NCBI GenBank assembly: GCA_021202635.1 | Contig: JAJQCQ010000079.1 | Span: 110,607-174,606, forward strand | Reading direction: 5' to 3' | DNA: 64,000 nucleotides | Origin: Lachnospiraceae bacterium | Lineage (GTDB): Bacteria; Bacillota; Clostridia; Lachnospirales; Lachnospiraceae | Shown: in pieces, positions 1-8,828 of the stretch | Layout: every line of letters starts with the position of its first letter | How positions within the stretch are numbered: the stretch's first letter is position 1 | The notes under the pieces: generated by a model | What the model saw: only the letters and a program-made list of their open reading frames with translations | What the model was told of the DNA's origin: nothing | Database searches by the model: none | Translations under genes and position numbers: made by a program

Positions 1-140
1 ACCGCTTAGCATTTCCGCATCCCATGACGGGGAAACGCCTGGAATTCACCGCTCCGCTGCCTGAGGATATGCAAAAATTCGGATTTAGCCGTCTTCTCTC
101 CACTCCACATCAATCGGCGGAACACGTTCCTCTCTGGTAA
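1..140 (+). CDS. RluA/RluD-family pseudouridine synthase, C-terminal end (partial)
   Basis: Only the last 45 codons (frame beginning at base 3, stop TAA at 138-140) are inside the window. The translation contains the segment RLAFPHPMTGKRLEFTAPLP followed by EDM, the conserved last strand of RluA/RluD-type 23S rRNA pseudouridine synthases, where an HP-x-TG-x3-F-x-APLP-x-DM pattern closes the catalytic fold. The catalytic Asp region lies outside the window. The gene converges on the GH115 gene and overlaps its 3' end by 56 bases, so both stop codons lie inside the other gene. The family assignment rests on this short stretch only. Confidence 0.8.
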   Translation, partial: RLAFPHPMTGKRLEFTAPLPEDMQKFGFSRLLSTPHQSAEHVPLW

Positions 141-3100
141 GAAAGATCCGATCCACGCGTATCCCTGACGCGACCGCATACACGGTAAGCATATGTTCTC
201 CCGGGTCCAGCTCCGCCTCCGCGAGGAGCATCCACACCCAGTTCTGCTTTGTCCCATAATTAAACAGCCTGCCGTTTCCATACATCTTTTCCTGCGGTAT
301 CACCTTCCCGTCTATACCAATGGCCACTCTGGCAGAAAACTCATCATCGTATTTCAACAGCATCCAGATTTGATAGCTCCCGCCCTCTGCCTGTATGCGG
401 TAGTTGAGAGAGGGTGCCTGCAGAGCATTTTCCCAGGAAAGCCCCTCTGCGGCAATGTGCATCGCCAGCCCCGTCCTTCCATCTGTCTCTGACTGTACAT
501 GCTCCCAGGCGATTCCCGCCGCATCCGGCAGCAGATATGCAGTTTCTGAATTCGCGAGAGCGCACTCACAGTCAATCCGGATCGCGCCACCCTTCTCCAT
601 AAACATACCCTGATGCATCTTGCGGAACACATTTTTGGTGCCGTCAGCCTCACAACTGTATTTCTTTTCTCCCAGGGCTGTCTGCCGACGTACCACATTT
701 TTCAGATACAGGCGGTTGCTCGCCCAGAACGTTTTCCCGGCGTAAATGACGTCCGGCAGCTCCGCCCGGGCACCGTCAAACAGTTTCTGGAACAGGTCTG
801 CTACAGAAGACGCGTCAAAGGAAAATTCATACGGTCCATGCTCTGGTTCTCTGTTGTGTTGTGCATGATAGCTCTCCTGCGGTCCAAGGTTCGAAGCCGT
901 ATACCCTTGCGTATAAATCACAATCTTCGAAAAGGACACATACCGATCCAGCGCCCGTATCCGCAGCATATGTCTGCCGGCAGCGATATACGGCAGACGG
1001 AGGTACAGCTTTTCTACATTATTCATCACGTTGTTTTTCCAGCTTCCGCGCCATTCGTCCGTAGCGATCGATTCCAGAATGCCCGCGCTCTTGCCATCAA
1101 GGAGCACCTCCAGACGAATCCTTCCCGTGGAATTCAGGGATGGAAAGCGATAGAATTCCAGCAGAAATTCCCCTTCAGAAGTAAAGTACAGTTCATATTC
1201 CAGCAGAGCGCCTTTCTCTGCTTCCATAAGACTGCCTTCATATCTTCCCAGGCAGTCAATTCTGTGCCAGCCTTCGTTTTCTGTAAAATGATCCGCAAGA
1301 ACCGAAATGCATCCTCCGCCTTCTGTATAACCGCTCTCCGCATGCCAGATTGCAGCGTATCGTTTGTCCTGTATTTCGCCCTCCTGCCGACTGATTTTCT
1401 GATTGTCCGCTGCCTGACAGCCTGCTCTCCAATTGTCCTCTTTCAGGCGCTCTGTCTCCTGCTGACCATGTTCCTGGCGCAGCACATCCTCTTTTGGAAT
1501 CACCAGCGCCGGCTTACACGCCGGATAAAGGGCCGTACAGGGCGGTCGGAATTCCTCCGGCGTCAGGATTCTGTCCCATTTTCCGCCGCACATTTTCTTA
1601 TTATAATAATACAGCAGATCCCGCTTCCGGTCATCTGCTTCCCTGAAGAGCGCCGTGCAGGTGTCCGCGTCCACCATTCGTCCCTGATGGTACATCAAAG
1701 CGCTTCTGTCCGCATAATAGAAAGAAACATTGATCAGATATCCGGCATAAATTTTCAGAGCAAACATCTGTAGAAACGAGTCTCTTTCCTCCTTTGGGAG
1801 AGACTGGTGGATCTTCACAGTACGTTCGAAAAGCTCCTCATATCGGAGCATACGGCGTGCCGCTTCATTCCCATACGCAGTCTGGGAAAAGACGTTCGCT
1901 TTCATATGTTCGACCTTCCGCACATTGGTAATCTGCGTAAAATCGCGGTAGATTGCCGCTGCTTCTTTTCCATGACCGCCTGTAAAATTCTGATCCATCC
2001 AGCCTTCTGTAAAGGCGCAGACATCCCCCGTCGTCGGTTCCTTTCTTCCGATTTCCCAGGCGTAGCGCAAAAAGAAAGTAATGTCCTGCTCCAGCGGCTT
2101 GATGGCTCCGGCATTTAATACCCAGAGCTTTCGGATTCCGTTTTCGTATGATTTTCGCAGTTCATTTTTCATATGTGCGAGCGGCGTGGAATTAAAAAAC
2201 AGGTAGCTCATACCCGGATGCGCCCAATAGGAAGCGTGATAGTACAAGCCGTGTCCTCCCGCGCGCATCTGTTCTTTTTCGTTCGGATAGCGGCGCATAT
2301 AGCCAAAATTATCATTCGCCCAGATCAGAGTGATATCCTCCGGCAGATTCAGCCCCGCGTCATACAGGGACAAAACCTCTTTGTAAGGCACGAAAGTCTG
2401 GAAAGTATGTGCATTCCCTGTAACCTCTTTCAGGATTTCACGCTGATCCGTGATCACCTGTTCCAGAAGATTGACCTTTTGCTCCTGCTTCTCTTCCTCA
2501 GAAAGGTCCTTTCTGCCGTCGATCTTTTCCGCGACAAAGCCGCTGTCATGGATGCCGCGCATCCCTACAGTATAGCTCACCTCATACCCCAGGTTCTGCT
2601 CGACACTCCCTCTCCAGTAGCGCTGAATCATCTCCCGGTTTCTTCCATCAATCGAATAATCATAGGAAACGTCCATGGCGTCATTTTTCTCACACCAGGG
2701 CGTCCACTCATTCTGATTGCTCCGAAGGAGCATATCGCAGTGAGAAGTCCCCACTACCATCCCCATCTCATTCGCGAGCCGGCCATTCTCCGAATCCATA
2801 TTAAAGGCGTTGACGTGCATCGCCGGCCAGATATAATTTGCTTTCAGGCGCAGCAGCAGTTCAAAGACACGCGCATAGGTTTTCGGGCCGATGGTTGTTT
2901 CTTTCATATAAGCCTGGGACCAGGCTTCCAGCTCCTCCTCATCATTGATAAAAATACCCCGATACTGCACGGAGGGCGCGTCCGTCTTGTGAAAGCCTTT
3001 TTCGAGACAAATGTACGCTTTTCTTTTTACGGGCACGTCCGCAAACCAGTGCCAGGGAGATACGCCAATCATCTCACAGAATTCATAAATACCATAAATC

Positions 3101-3480
3101 GTTCCCCGCCGGTCCGCCCCGGCGATATACAGTACTCCATCCGCCACCAGCAGGGAAAATGCCTCCCAGATTCCGGTTCCTTTTTTATCAGTCACGTCAG
3201 AGTGATTCGGAAGCTCCGTGATTCCCAGTGTTCCTATCACAATCTTCTCCATATGTCTGCCATTCGCAGCTGCCTCACAATCCACGGCGGTTCCTCGCTT
3301 TACGACACCTCCGTTTTTCGCAGCATCGTTCCCCTTCTCCGTCGCAAGCTTCGCCCGCGCTCCGCAGACACGTTCCAGATCCGCACACAGATTCTCCGCG
3401 GCCAGTCTGACCGCGGAATTTTCCCTTTCTGATAAATAAATGCTTATTTCCTCACTCTGGTTTATGATCAAACCTTCCAT
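85..3480 (-). CDS. Glycoside hydrolase family 115 (xylan alpha-1,2-glucuronidase-like)
   Basis: A large 1131-residue protein with the GH115 hallmark IGVSPWHWFADVPVK at about residues 138-152 and a RGIFINDEEE segment at about 174-183, just before the catalytic barrel. Known GH115 enzymes release 4-O-methyl-glucuronic acid from xylan, including from internal xylose residues. The last 200 residues form a beta-rich C-terminal domain usual for the family. No signal peptide is visible, so it probably acts in the cytoplasm on imported oligosaccharides. AAGGAG lies about 10 bases before the ATG. It follows the first DUF4143 ATPase by 15 bases, but no functional link is implied. The exact substrate is inferred from the family. 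Confidence 0.9.
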   Translation of the reverse strand: MEGLIINQSEEISIYLSERENSAVRLAAENLCADLERVCGARAKLATEKGNDAAKNGGVVKRGTAVDCEAAANGRHMEKIVIGTLGITELPNHSDVTDKKGTGIWEAFSLLVADGVLYIAGADRRGTIYGIYEFCEMIGVSPWHWFADVPVKRKAYICLEKGFHKTDAPSVQYRGIFINDEEELEAWSQAYMKETTIGPKTYARVFELLLRLKANYIWPAMHVNAFNMDSENGRLANEMGMVVGTSHCDMLLRSNQNEWTPWCEKNDAMDVSYDYSIDGRNREMIQRYWRGSVEQNLGYEVSYTVGMRGIHDSGFVAEKIDGRKDLSEEEKQEQKVNLLEQVITDQREILKEVTGNAHTFQTFVPYKEVLSLYDAGLNLPEDITLIWANDNFGYMRRYPNEKEQMRAGGHGLYYHASYWAHPGMSYLFFNSTPLAHMKNELRKSYENGIRKLWVLNAGAIKPLEQDITFFLRYAWEIGRKEPTTGDVCAFTEGWMDQNFTGGHGKEAAAIYRDFTQITNVRKVEHMKANVFSQTAYGNEAARRMLRYEELFERTVKIHQSLPKEERDSFLQMFALKIYAGYLINVSFYYADRSALMYHQGRMVDADTCTALFREADDRKRDLLYYYNKKMCGGKWDRILTPEEFRPPCTALYPACKPALVIPKEDVLRQEHGQQETERLKEDNWRAGCQAADNQKISRQEGEIQDKRYAAIWHAESGYTEGGGCISVLADHFTENEGWHRIDCLGRYEGSLMEAEKGALLEYELYFTSEGEFLLEFYRFPSLNSTGRIRLEVLLDGKSAGILESIATDEWRGSWKNNVMNNVEKLYLRLPYIAAGRHMLRIRALDRYVSFSKIVIYTQGYTASNLGPQESYHAQHNREPEHGPYEFSFDASSVADLFQKLFDGARAELPDVIYAGKTFWASNRLYLKNVVRRQTALGEKKYSCEADGTKNVFRKMHQGMFMEKGGAIRIDCECALANSETAYLLPDAAGIAWEHVQSETDGRTGLAMHIAAEGLSWENALQAPSLNYRIQAEGGSYQIWMLLKYDDEFSARVAIGIDGKVIPQEKMYGNGRLFNYGTKQNWVWMLLAEAELDPGEHMLTVYAVASGIRVDRIFLTREERVPPIDVEWREDG

Positions 3481-3495
3481 CCTGCATCTGCTCCT

Positions 3496-4722
3496 TTAAA
3501 TTAAATTGCTGGGAATAAAACAATTATCAGCATCAATTGGAATCGGCTCTTCACACATGCATATAATGCCGCCCTTCCCTCTTTTCAGGGAAGCCTTGTC
3601 GATCACGCGGTATTTTTTTACCTCTCGTCGATCCGGGTTGGCACTTTTCTTGATTTCCAGTGGGTGAATCACATTATTTTCCTCGATAAACAGATCAATT
3701 TCTTTTGCGTTCGAATCACGAAAATATGTGATATTCACCTTGGATTTTGCGTAGGCATAGTTTTTTACCAGCTCCATCACCACATAGTTTTCATAATAGT
3801 GACCGCTGGCAGCGCCGTTTCGCAGCGTGTCCGGCGTCAGCCACATGGAAAGCCAGGCACACAGGCCTGTATCACAAAAGTATAGTTTCGGGTTTTTGCT
3901 CAGGCGTTTCAATTCATTGTTGGAATAAGGGGCAAGCAGATAGATGATGTGGAGCCCCACAAGCACTCTCAGCCACTCCTTTGCAGTGGAAGGAGCAATA
4001 TCGGCAGACTCCGCAAGAGTCGCATAATTTACCTGTTCCGCAACCAGAGAGGCGCAGCCAACAAGGAATTTGCGAAATTTCACAGCATCGGTAATCCCTC
4101 CGGCTTCTGTCACATCACGCATCAGGTATGTGTCCACGTAGGAATTAAAATACTCCTGCCTCAGTTCATCATCCACCCCCTGTATCTGCGGCATACCGCC
4201 CTCCCAAATGTGATGGAACACAGCAATCACGTCGTTTTTGGGCAGTTTTTTCTGTCTTTCCTGCAGCGCAGGCAAGGAAAAATCCAGTTCCTTTTCAAAA
4301 ACAAGTCCGGCCTTTTCCCGGGCAGACAGACTGTACAGCTCCAGAATCCCGATTCTGCCTGCCAGTGTCTCACGGACTTTTTGCATCATCCCATACTGCT
4401 GAGAACCGGTCAGCCAAATCAATCCCGTTTCCTCGCTTTCGTCGCAGATCACCTTGATCTGTTCAAACAGCTCCGGAGCCTTTTGCACCTCATCAATTAA
4501 AATCGGCGGCTTGTAGGTCTGGAAAAACAAAACAGGGTCTGTCTGCGCCAGCTCTCGAACCATCAGATTGTCCATGGTAACGTAGGTGCGTTCGCTGCTC
4601 TCTGACAGATGCTTCAGCATCGTGGTCTTTCCAACCTGACGGGCGCCGGTGATAAGAACAACTTTAAAAAAATCATTTAGTTTTAAGAACTTTCTCTCAA
4701 GCTCTCTTGTAATATATACCAT
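3496..4722 (-). CDS. AAA-family ATPase with DUF4143 domain
   Basis: A 408-residue P-loop ATPase. Walker A is GARQVGKTT at residues 26-34 and Walker B is ILIDEVQ at about 74-80. The C-terminal third (about 220-380) matches the DUF4143 type, ending in a nuclease-like segment with residues such as EIDLFIEE and LEIKKS. Proteins of this build are common, highly variable accessory genes in gut anaerobes. Their role is not settled; mobile-element and defence-related roles have been suggested. The gene lies 3' of a second, divergent paralogue (4931-6232) and near fragments of related genes, which suggests a recombination-prone spot. Confidence 0.85.
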   Translation of the reverse strand: MVYITRELERKFLKLNDFFKVVLITGARQVGKTTMLKHLSESSERTYVTMDNLMVRELAQTDPVLFFQTYKPPILIDEVQKAPELFEQIKVICDESEETGLIWLTGSQQYGMMQKVRETLAGRIGILELYSLSAREKAGLVFEKELDFSLPALQERQKKLPKNDVIAVFHHIWEGGMPQIQGVDDELRQEYFNSYVDTYLMRDVTEAGGITDAVKFRKFLVGCASLVAEQVNYATLAESADIAPSTAKEWLRVLVGLHIIYLLAPYSNNELKRLSKNPKLYFCDTGLCAWLSMWLTPDTLRNGAASGHYYENYVVMELVKNYAYAKSKVNITYFRDSNAKEIDLFIEENNVIHPLEIKKSANPDRREVKKYRVIDKASLKRGKGGIICMCEEPIPIDADNCFIPSNLI

Positions 4723-4838
4723 AATGTCTCCTTGAATTTACGAAAATCGGTGATTGTTTTCTATTTTATCTTAAATTTAAAAAAAGTCAACGATCAATGG
4801 CATATAAAACTTGATTTATCTAAGCTGTTTCGGTACTG

Positions 4839-4900
4839 CCGCTGCTTTTGCCGCACGAATCAGAGCCTTCGATGAATTCTAATAATCGCCAGTTGTCATG
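4839..4900 (-). pseudogene. Decayed fragment of a membrane-protein gene related to the one at 15042-15728
   Basis: Read on the minus strand from the ATG at 4900, this stretch gives MTTGDY, a stop, then NSSKALIRAAKAAA. The intact gene at 15042-15728 contains MTTGDYKSSSKALIQAAKAA. At the DNA level the two stretches agree at about 50 of 61 positions over 4839-4900 and roughly 15261-15321. No promoter, ribosome site or rest of the gene is visible here. It is best read as the remnant of a lost paralogue between the two ATPase genes. The rest of the 4723-4930 gap is AT-rich with nothing recognisable. Confidence 0.7.
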
Positions 4901-4930
4901 CATAAACAATTCAGAAGAGGAACTCCACAT

Positions 4931-6232
4931 CTATTCTATGCCATTCAGAAATCCCGCCAAAGCATACAGCGGAACATTCACCATCCAGTCCTGCTCCCGA
5001 TAATCCGACATGGAGGATCGTATGGCAATGTCCGGCTGGTACTTCTGGCAATAGCTGCGCAGGCTTTTGGCATGCAGATTCTCTTCCGCTTTCACTTCCA
5101 CAGGAATGATATGGCCATGCCGCTGCACAACAAAATCAATCTCCCCGCTCGAATTCTCAGTCAAATAATAGTACAGATTCATTCCGGCTGCGGACAGTTC
5201 CTGAGCAACAAACTGTTCTGTCAATGCGCCTTTAAATTCCGTAAATACACGATTTCCTTCCAGCAAGGTACGGGCATCCAGGTCGCAAAGTGCAGACAAA
5301 AGTCCCACATCGAGAAAGTACAGTTTAAAGCTGTTCATTTCCATATAAGAAATAAGCGGCATTCCCGGTTTGTTGACACGGTATCCTTTATGAACCAGAC
5401 CACAATCCAGGAGCCACTGGATTGCAAGTTCAAAATCTTTCGCACGGGCGCCCTCCCGAACTATACCATATACGAACTTCTTATTCTCCTTTGTCAGCTG
5501 CATCGGGATGGAATTCCACACCATCTGAATCCTCGGTACAGTTTCGGTTGGCGCGTGTTTTGAAAAATCATTCGCGTAATAAGCCAGAAGCTGCCGCTGC
5601 ACATTCTGTACCTCATAAACGTCATCCGTTTCAAAATAAGTACAGACAGCTTCCGGCATCCCGCCTACATAATAATATTTTCTCAGAAAATCCGCATACT
5701 TTGAGGAAAATGCCGTAATCATCTGGAAATCATTCTTCTGCAGTAATTCAGCCAATTCCAATTCTCCCGCAGCCATCAGGAACTCTCTGAAAGTCAGGGG
5801 ATATAAGCTCAAAAAATCCACTTTCCCCACTGGAAACGATGTCCCTTCGTGAAGAGCCACACCCAGAAGTGAACCAGCGGCAACTATGGCGTATTCCGGC
5901 GCATTTTCCTGAAAATACTTCAGCGCAGTCAGTGCTTTCGGAACTTCCTGAATCTCGTCAAATATAAGAAGTGTATCCTCTGGATTGATCTGCATCCGGC
6001 TTTCCACTTTCAGCGCTGACAATATCCTGGAAATATCAAAATCCATAGAAAAGACATTTTTCATGCGTTCATTGTTGTCGAAGCTGATATACACGGATTG
6101 CTTAAAATACCTTCTGCCGAATTCTTTCATAATCCACGTCTTCCCCACCTGTCTGGCTCCGCGGATCAGCAGCGGTTTTCTTGTCTTTTTCTCTTTCCAT
6201 TTTATAAGCTCTTCCATTAGTAAACGTTCCAT
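4931..6232 (-). CDS. AAA-family ATPase with DUF4143 domain, second paralogue
   Basis: Start chosen at 6232 (433 residues) because GGAGG lies 7 bases before that ATG; an in-frame ATG at 6286 has no ribosome site. Walker A is GARQVGKTW at residues 25-33 and Walker B is LLIFDEIQE at 88-96. The following AGSLLGV segment and the C-terminal nuclease-like stretch with GEIDFVVQ and PVEVKAEEN are typical of the DUF4143 family. It is clearly divergent from the neighbour at 3496-4722, so this is not a recent tandem duplication. Function is unknown; see the neighbour for the family context. Confidence 0.85.
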   Translation of the reverse strand: MERLLMEELIKWKEKKTRKPLLIRGARQVGKTWIMKEFGRRYFKQSVYISFDNNERMKNVFSMDFDISRILSALKVESRMQINPEDTLLIFDEIQEVPKALTALKYFQENAPEYAIVAAGSLLGVALHEGTSFPVGKVDFLSLYPLTFREFLMAAGELELAELLQKNDFQMITAFSSKYADFLRKYYYVGGMPEAVCTYFETDDVYEVQNVQRQLLAYYANDFSKHAPTETVPRIQMVWNSIPMQLTKENKKFVYGIVREGARAKDFELAIQWLLDCGLVHKGYRVNKPGMPLISYMEMNSFKLYFLDVGLLSALCDLDARTLLEGNRVFTEFKGALTEQFVAQELSAAGMNLYYYLTENSSGEIDFVVQRHGHIIPVEVKAEENLHAKSLRSYCQKYQPDIAIRSSMSDYREQDWMVNVPLYALAGFLNGIE

Positions 6233-6314
6233 AAGCGCTTCCTCCATTATGCGGACTGCTGTTTCTGAATCATTCGGTACTGTCACAGCTAACCCGGATT
6301 GAAATCAAGAATAT

Positions 6315-6392
6315 CATTTTTCTGGTGGAATCACAAGATGGGTTCGCATTTTTCAGGTGGATTTTTAATGAAATTCTACATTTTTCAGGCGA
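6315..6392. repeat. Three direct repeats with 32-base period
   Basis: On the plus strand a 13-14 base motif, CATTTTTC(T/A)GG(T/C)G, starts at 6315, 6347 and 6379, so the spacing is exactly 32 bases twice. The first two copies differ at one base over 15; the third differs at one more. The block lies upstream of the second ATPase gene and beside the ATPase fragment at 6423-6496. Regularly spaced short repeats occur at the ends of some insertion sequences (the IS21 family, for example) and as protein-binding iterons. Which applies here is not known. Confidence 0.6.
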
Positions 6393-6422
6393 AATAGATG
6401 TTTGAATAGGAATAAACTCCTT

Positions 6423-6496
6423 CCGCTCTCTGACAGAGACTTAAGCATAGTGTGCTTTCCAACCTGGCGGGAATCGGGGAAAATCTGAATAAGAAC
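6423..6496 (-). pseudogene. Fragment of an AAA/DUF4143 ATPase gene (Walker A region)
   Basis: On the minus strand this encodes SRQVGKHTMLKSLSESG, matching ARQVGKTTMLKHLSESS at residues 27-43 of the ATPase at 3496-4722. Long nucleotide matches support the relationship, for example the CAGGTTGGAAAG and CTGTCAGAGAGC stretches. The P-loop threonine is changed to histidine and nothing of the gene is recognisable beyond about 75 bases. It is a relic, not a functional gene. It sits beside the 32-base-period repeats and just 3' of the SDR gene. Confidence 0.7.
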
Positions 6497-6564
6497 AGAA
6501 AAGAGTACCACCGACATCCGATGATACTCTTTTACCAGCAATCCATTCAAAATAATTTTTCTTC

Positions 6565-7341
6565 TCACACCAGACTCAGTCCGCCGCTCACATCCAGCAC
6601 GGTACCGGTGATATAAGACGTTTCCTCGCTCGCCAGGAAGCAGATCGCTCCCGCCAGGTCCTCCGGTGTTCCCATCCGGCCGGCCGGGATATATGGCAGC
6701 ATGGAAGAAGTATCTTTCAGTATCGGTCCATGATCCGGTCCTTTGTGCGGCAGACGCTCGATGGCGCCCTTCTGGATACAATTGACTGTGATGCCCTCAT
6801 TTGCCAGCCGCGCGGCGCAGTTTTTGGTCAGGGAGAGAACCGCGCCCTTTGCCACAGCGTTGGTGAAACCCTCCAGCTTTCCGCCTCTGGCGCCCTCTAC
6901 GGTTGTCATAAAGATCACGCGCGGGCAGGCGCTCTTGCGCAGATACGGAAGCGCACATTTAAGCATTGTATAGCTTCCGCCAAGCAGAAGCCCGACGTCC
7001 TTTAGCAGCATCTGGGTGTCAACCGTGTCGATGCTGTCCTCAAAGCCATCTCCGCCCATGTTACAGATGATCACATCAATGGAGCCCTGCTCCTCGAAGA
7101 TTTTCCGATAGACCTCCTCATCCGGCACCGGCGGCGTCTGTGCGTTTCCGTCCTGGACTGCCACACATTTTCCCGAATAACCGAGTGTTTCCATCTCATC
7201 CATCAGTCCCTGCGCCTGCGCCGGCTGATGGGTCATCATGACTACATTCATCCCGGCCTGGCAGAGCGCTTTTACCGCCGCCACACCGTCTCCGCCGCTC
7301 GCACCTGCAAAGACACAGGTACGTCCTTTTAATGTCTGCAT
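6565..7341 (-). CDS. SDR-family oxidoreductase-like protein lacking the catalytic Tyr
   Basis: A 258-residue Rossmann-fold short-chain dehydrogenase homologue. GGAGG stands 8 bases before the ATG at 7341. The nucleotide-binding motif is AGASGGDG at residues 12-19, a variant of TGxxxGxG, and NMGG at 94-97 stands for NNAG. At the active site the usual YxxxK reads NAVAK (Asn161, Lys165), and the usual serine region reads MTTVEG. The tyrosine that normally protonates or deprotonates the substrate is therefore missing. The C-terminus has the family's RMGTPEDLAGAICFLAS and DVSGG. It may be a non-catalytic or mechanistically unusual member. An alpha/beta hydrolase gene lies upstream on the same strand. 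Confidence 0.85.
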   Translation of the reverse strand: MQTLKGRTCVFAGASGGDGVAAVKALCQAGMNVVMMTHQPAQAQGLMDEMETLGYSGKCVAVQDGNAQTPPVPDEEVYRKIFEEQGSIDVIICNMGGDGFEDSIDTVDTQMLLKDVGLLLGGSYTMLKCALPYLRKSACPRVIFMTTVEGARGGKLEGFTNAVAKGAVLSLTKNCAARLANEGITVNCIQKGAIERLPHKGPDHGPILKDTSSMLPYIPAGRMGTPEDLAGAICFLASEETSYITGTVLDVSGGLSLV

Positions 7342-7433
7342 ATTCGAATCCTCCATCTATGCTGTATTTTCTAACCTCATGATCCAGCTTCTTTCAGACA
7401 GAAAGCGCCGGACACAGCAGTCTGTCCTATATC

Positions 7434-8729
7434 TTATGCGAATCTCTTCATCCACTTCGCCATATAGTCATACAACGCGTTCTCGGTATCCCCAAACTCT
7501 CCCGGCGTTTTCTCGGCGTCACGGTTCGGGAAGAACATATGGGTCGCGCCGCGCACAAAGGCGATGCTCACATCTTCCATCTTTGCACGCTCATAGATCA
7601 TCTCGGAAGCCAGATACTCATACCCGCCGGTCATGCCCATAATCAGGGTCGGCACAGTAATGCCATCGATATTCCCGATCGGAGAAGCATAGCTGGATTT
7701 CCAGTCTACCCCGACAATACCGTCCTCACGCACCGCAAATTCATCCGTCGTGCGCAGCGCCTGGGAGCTTAAGAAGCCTTTAACGGTGTTCTTATTTACG
7801 CCCATTCCATAGGTATTGGAGAAGCAGCGGTCGCACTCCGGCGTGCGCAGGCTGTAAATGCGTTCGTGAGTCACACTTTCGTCGCCATGGACGAGGTCGT
7901 ATTCCCCTTTTGTATGGCTTAACAGCCGGGTGTCTTCCGGCAGCAGCCGGTTGTTTGGCTTGGGCTGGTCGGCCGCCGTGATGAAGAACGGCTCGTCATC
8001 CACGTAGTTTCCCTCTCCTTTCTGAATCTTTTCCAGGCGCTCCAGTGCCAGATCGATCAGTTTATCGTTTCTTGCTTTTTGTGCGGACTGATATTTTCTG
8101 ATGAATTCCTCGCTATAATGCGCACCTGCCGGATCATAGCCGTTTGTCGGGTCGAAGATGTCATATTCCGGATTCAGCTTCATGCCGTTGCCTTCTTCTT
8201 CTACGGCCGGATCCATGCTCAGAAGCGACATTACGCCGTTGCCATAGTTTGCATCGATCAGCATCAGGCCATCCGCCGCAGCCGGTTTTTCTTTCAGCGT
8301 ACATTTGTAAATCATCTCATCGCCCTGATAAATTTCCGGTCCATTTTCCGCGATGCTCTGATAGGCTGTCATCAGAGTCGCGCCTCCGCTGTGCCCCATC
8401 AGAATAATCTTTTCAATTTCCTTATTCTGGCGCAGATAGCGGATAGCGGAGTCAAGCATCTTAAATTTCCGGTCGATCTCGCCGCCCTCAACCGATTCAC
8501 ACGCAAGTACATGATACCCTCTCTCAGCAAGGGCCGGAGCCATCTTAAGCCCCATATAATTCTGGTCGCAGTGCATCATTACAACCGCGATCTGACTGGT
8601 TTCTGTCGGATTAATCGGCGCATATTCCATCGCGTGAGAATGACCCATATCCATCACAATCAGGGTCTCCTGGATGGTTTTATTTACCTCTTTTTCAATC
8701 TCTCCATTCCGTCCAATTCTTACAATCAT
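7434..8729 (-). CDS. Alpha/beta hydrolase
   Basis: A 431-residue protein with nucleophile elbow GHSGG at residues 112-116 (Ser114) and a candidate catalytic His in GATHMFF near residue 396. The central 150-370 region is an unusually long insertion that probably forms a lid. There is no signal peptide, so the enzyme is cytoplasmic. GGAGGAG precedes the ATG. The upstream neighbour is a small membrane protein and the downstream one the SDR-like gene, so hydrolase and SDR may share a transcript. The substrate is unknown; ester or amide hydrolysis is inferred from the fold only. Confidence 0.85.
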   Translation of the reverse strand: MIVRIGRNGEIEKEVNKTIQETLIVMDMGHSHAMEYAPINPTETSQIAVVMMHCDQNYMGLKMAPALAERGYHVLACESVEGGEIDRKFKMLDSAIRYLRQNKEIEKIILMGHSGGATLMTAYQSIAENGPEIYQGDEMIYKCTLKEKPAAADGLMLIDANYGNGVMSLLSMDPAVEEEGNGMKLNPEYDIFDPTNGYDPAGAHYSEEFIRKYQSAQKARNDKLIDLALERLEKIQKGEGNYVDDEPFFITAADQPKPNNRLLPEDTRLLSHTKGEYDLVHGDESVTHERIYSLRTPECDRCFSNTYGMGVNKNTVKGFLSSQALRTTDEFAVREDGIVGVDWKSSYASPIGNIDGITVPTLIMGMTGGYEYLASEMIYERAKMEDVSIAFVRGATHMFFPNRDAEKTPGEFGDTENALYDYMAKWMKRFA

Positions 8730-8828
8730 ACGTCTCCTCCTGCCTTCGCTGCGTAAGTCAAAACCGCAGCCATAGATTAGCCAATTAAATTTTCATAATT
8801 TATTCTCGCGAAGCAACGAGCCAGGCAG

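Noticed and set aside
613..3432. Long plus-strand open frames opposite the GH115 gene (386 and 419 codons)
   Set aside because: They are shadows of the minus-strand gene: low-complexity composition, no ribosome sites and no recognisable domains. The GH115 frame has clear conserved motifs over the same bases.
6315..6392. CRISPR array suggested by regularly spaced repeats
   Set aside because: Only three copies of 13-14 bases with 18-19 base gaps, with no cas genes. Repeat length is too short for a CRISPR.
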